Assembly (NCBI RefSeq): GCF_029846275.1
Contig: NZ_JARVWS010000001.1
Coordinates: 62,001-126,000, forward strand
Reading direction: 5' to 3'
DNA length: 64,000 nt
Source of the DNA: Nocardioides sp. CER19
GTDB taxonomy: Bacteria > Actinomycetota > Actinomycetes > Propionibacteriales > Nocardioidaceae
A model generated the notes under the pieces. It searched no databases. It was not told the origin of the DNA and saw only the letters and a program-made list of their open reading frames with translations. The translations under genes were made by a program, and so were the position numbers. Below, one piece after another: positions 63,862 through 64,000 of the stretch. Positions within the stretch are counted from its first letter, which is position 1. Each line of letters opens with the position of its first letter.

Positions 63862-64000
63862 ATGGAGAACCCCACCACGACCACACGGGACACCGAGCTC
63901 GATCGCGTCTCCACGCAGCGCAACAGCCTCAAGTCCCGGCACGCCAGCGCACTCGCCAAGCTCATGATCGAGCGCGAGGACCTGCGCGGCACGCACGCGT
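63862..64000 (+). CDS. Unrecognised gene, 5' part (runs off window end)
   Basis: An open frame of 46 codons to the window edge, starting MENPTTTTRDTELDRVSTQR and continuing NSLKSRHASALAKLMIERED. A strong AGGAGG seven bases before ATG 63862 supports translation. The visible part is hydrophilic and helical (possible coiled coil). I do not recognise a family. It lies downstream of eccC behind an AT-rich region, so it need not belong to the secretion locus. Confidence 0.6.
   Translation, partial: MENPTTTTRDTELDRVSTQRNSLKSRHASALAKLMIEREDLRGTHA

Overview
The window is high-GC actinomycete chromosome, most likely Nocardioides or another Nocardioidaceae member. Support comes from GTG/TTG starts, many promoters placed just upstream of start codons, a WhiB-family regulator, mycothiol-dependent-enzyme and MarP homologues, and gene order. 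From memory, the order topA - hppA - bldG - DUF1998 helicase - tad genes - HAD hydrolase - acs - crp - nth - tlpA - nudix - marP - MBL - nudix - ridA - ArsA-like pair - whiB4/wblA - ponA2-type PBP - phosphoesterase - asd/lysC - recR/ybaB/dnaX is shared in outline with mycobacteria (Rv3646c to about Rv3721c) and Streptomyces (around SCO3543-SCO3580). No prophage, insertion sequence or CRISPR array was seen.

Layout. 1-9.3 kb: the 5' part of topA, a hypothetical gene, a methyltransferase, a K+-independent-type H+-pyrophosphatase, bldG, an MrfA-type helicase and a MOSC protein. 9.3-14 kb: a tightly overlapping seven-gene tad (Flp pilus) operon on the minus strand. 14-19 kb: a HAD hydrolase, an intergenic region that looks like an Ms1/MTS2823-type regulatory RNA, a Fic-like protein with a broken catalytic motif, and a patch of decay with GntR and sirohydrochlorin-chelatase pseudogenes. 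19-22 kb: acetate uptake and activation (satP-type transporter, acs). 22-27 kb: GNAT, agmatine deiminase and amidase sharing a 14-bp divergent promoter, NhaA, and small membrane proteins. 27-34 kb: crp and the repair, redox and protease cluster nth-tlpA-nudix-marP, facing an MBL-nudix-ridA-DUF4177 operon. 34-39 kb: a NarL-type two-component system and an FtsX-type ABC exporter. 39-41 kb: small stress or unknown enzymes and a frameshifted SnoaL-like gene. 41-48 kb: the ArsA-like ATPase pair, wblA/whiB4, a PASTA penicillin-binding protein, a phosphoesterase and tRNA-Pro. 48-51 kb: a ribbon-helix-helix/DUF4097 pair with a three-site operator array, GNAT and LOG. 51-58 kb: asd-lysC, then dnaX-ybaB-recR-DUF5063, SRP RNA and tRNA-Ser. 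58-64 kb: a compact type VII secretion locus (two WXG100 proteins, EccD, a small membrane protein, divergent EccC), then an AT-rich gap and an unrecognised gene running off the end.

How it works together. Operons use ATGA/GTGA overlaps, so translational coupling is the rule. Many single genes have a TANNNT hexamer 6-8 bases before the start codon, the signature of leaderless transcription. Crp-like palindromes abut the -10 of hppA, crp and satP, which suggests that the Crp encoded here links energy (pyrophosphatase) and acetate uptake to cAMP or an equivalent signal. Envelope functions (PonA2-type PBP, MarP, tad pilus, type VII secretion) are unusually concentrated.
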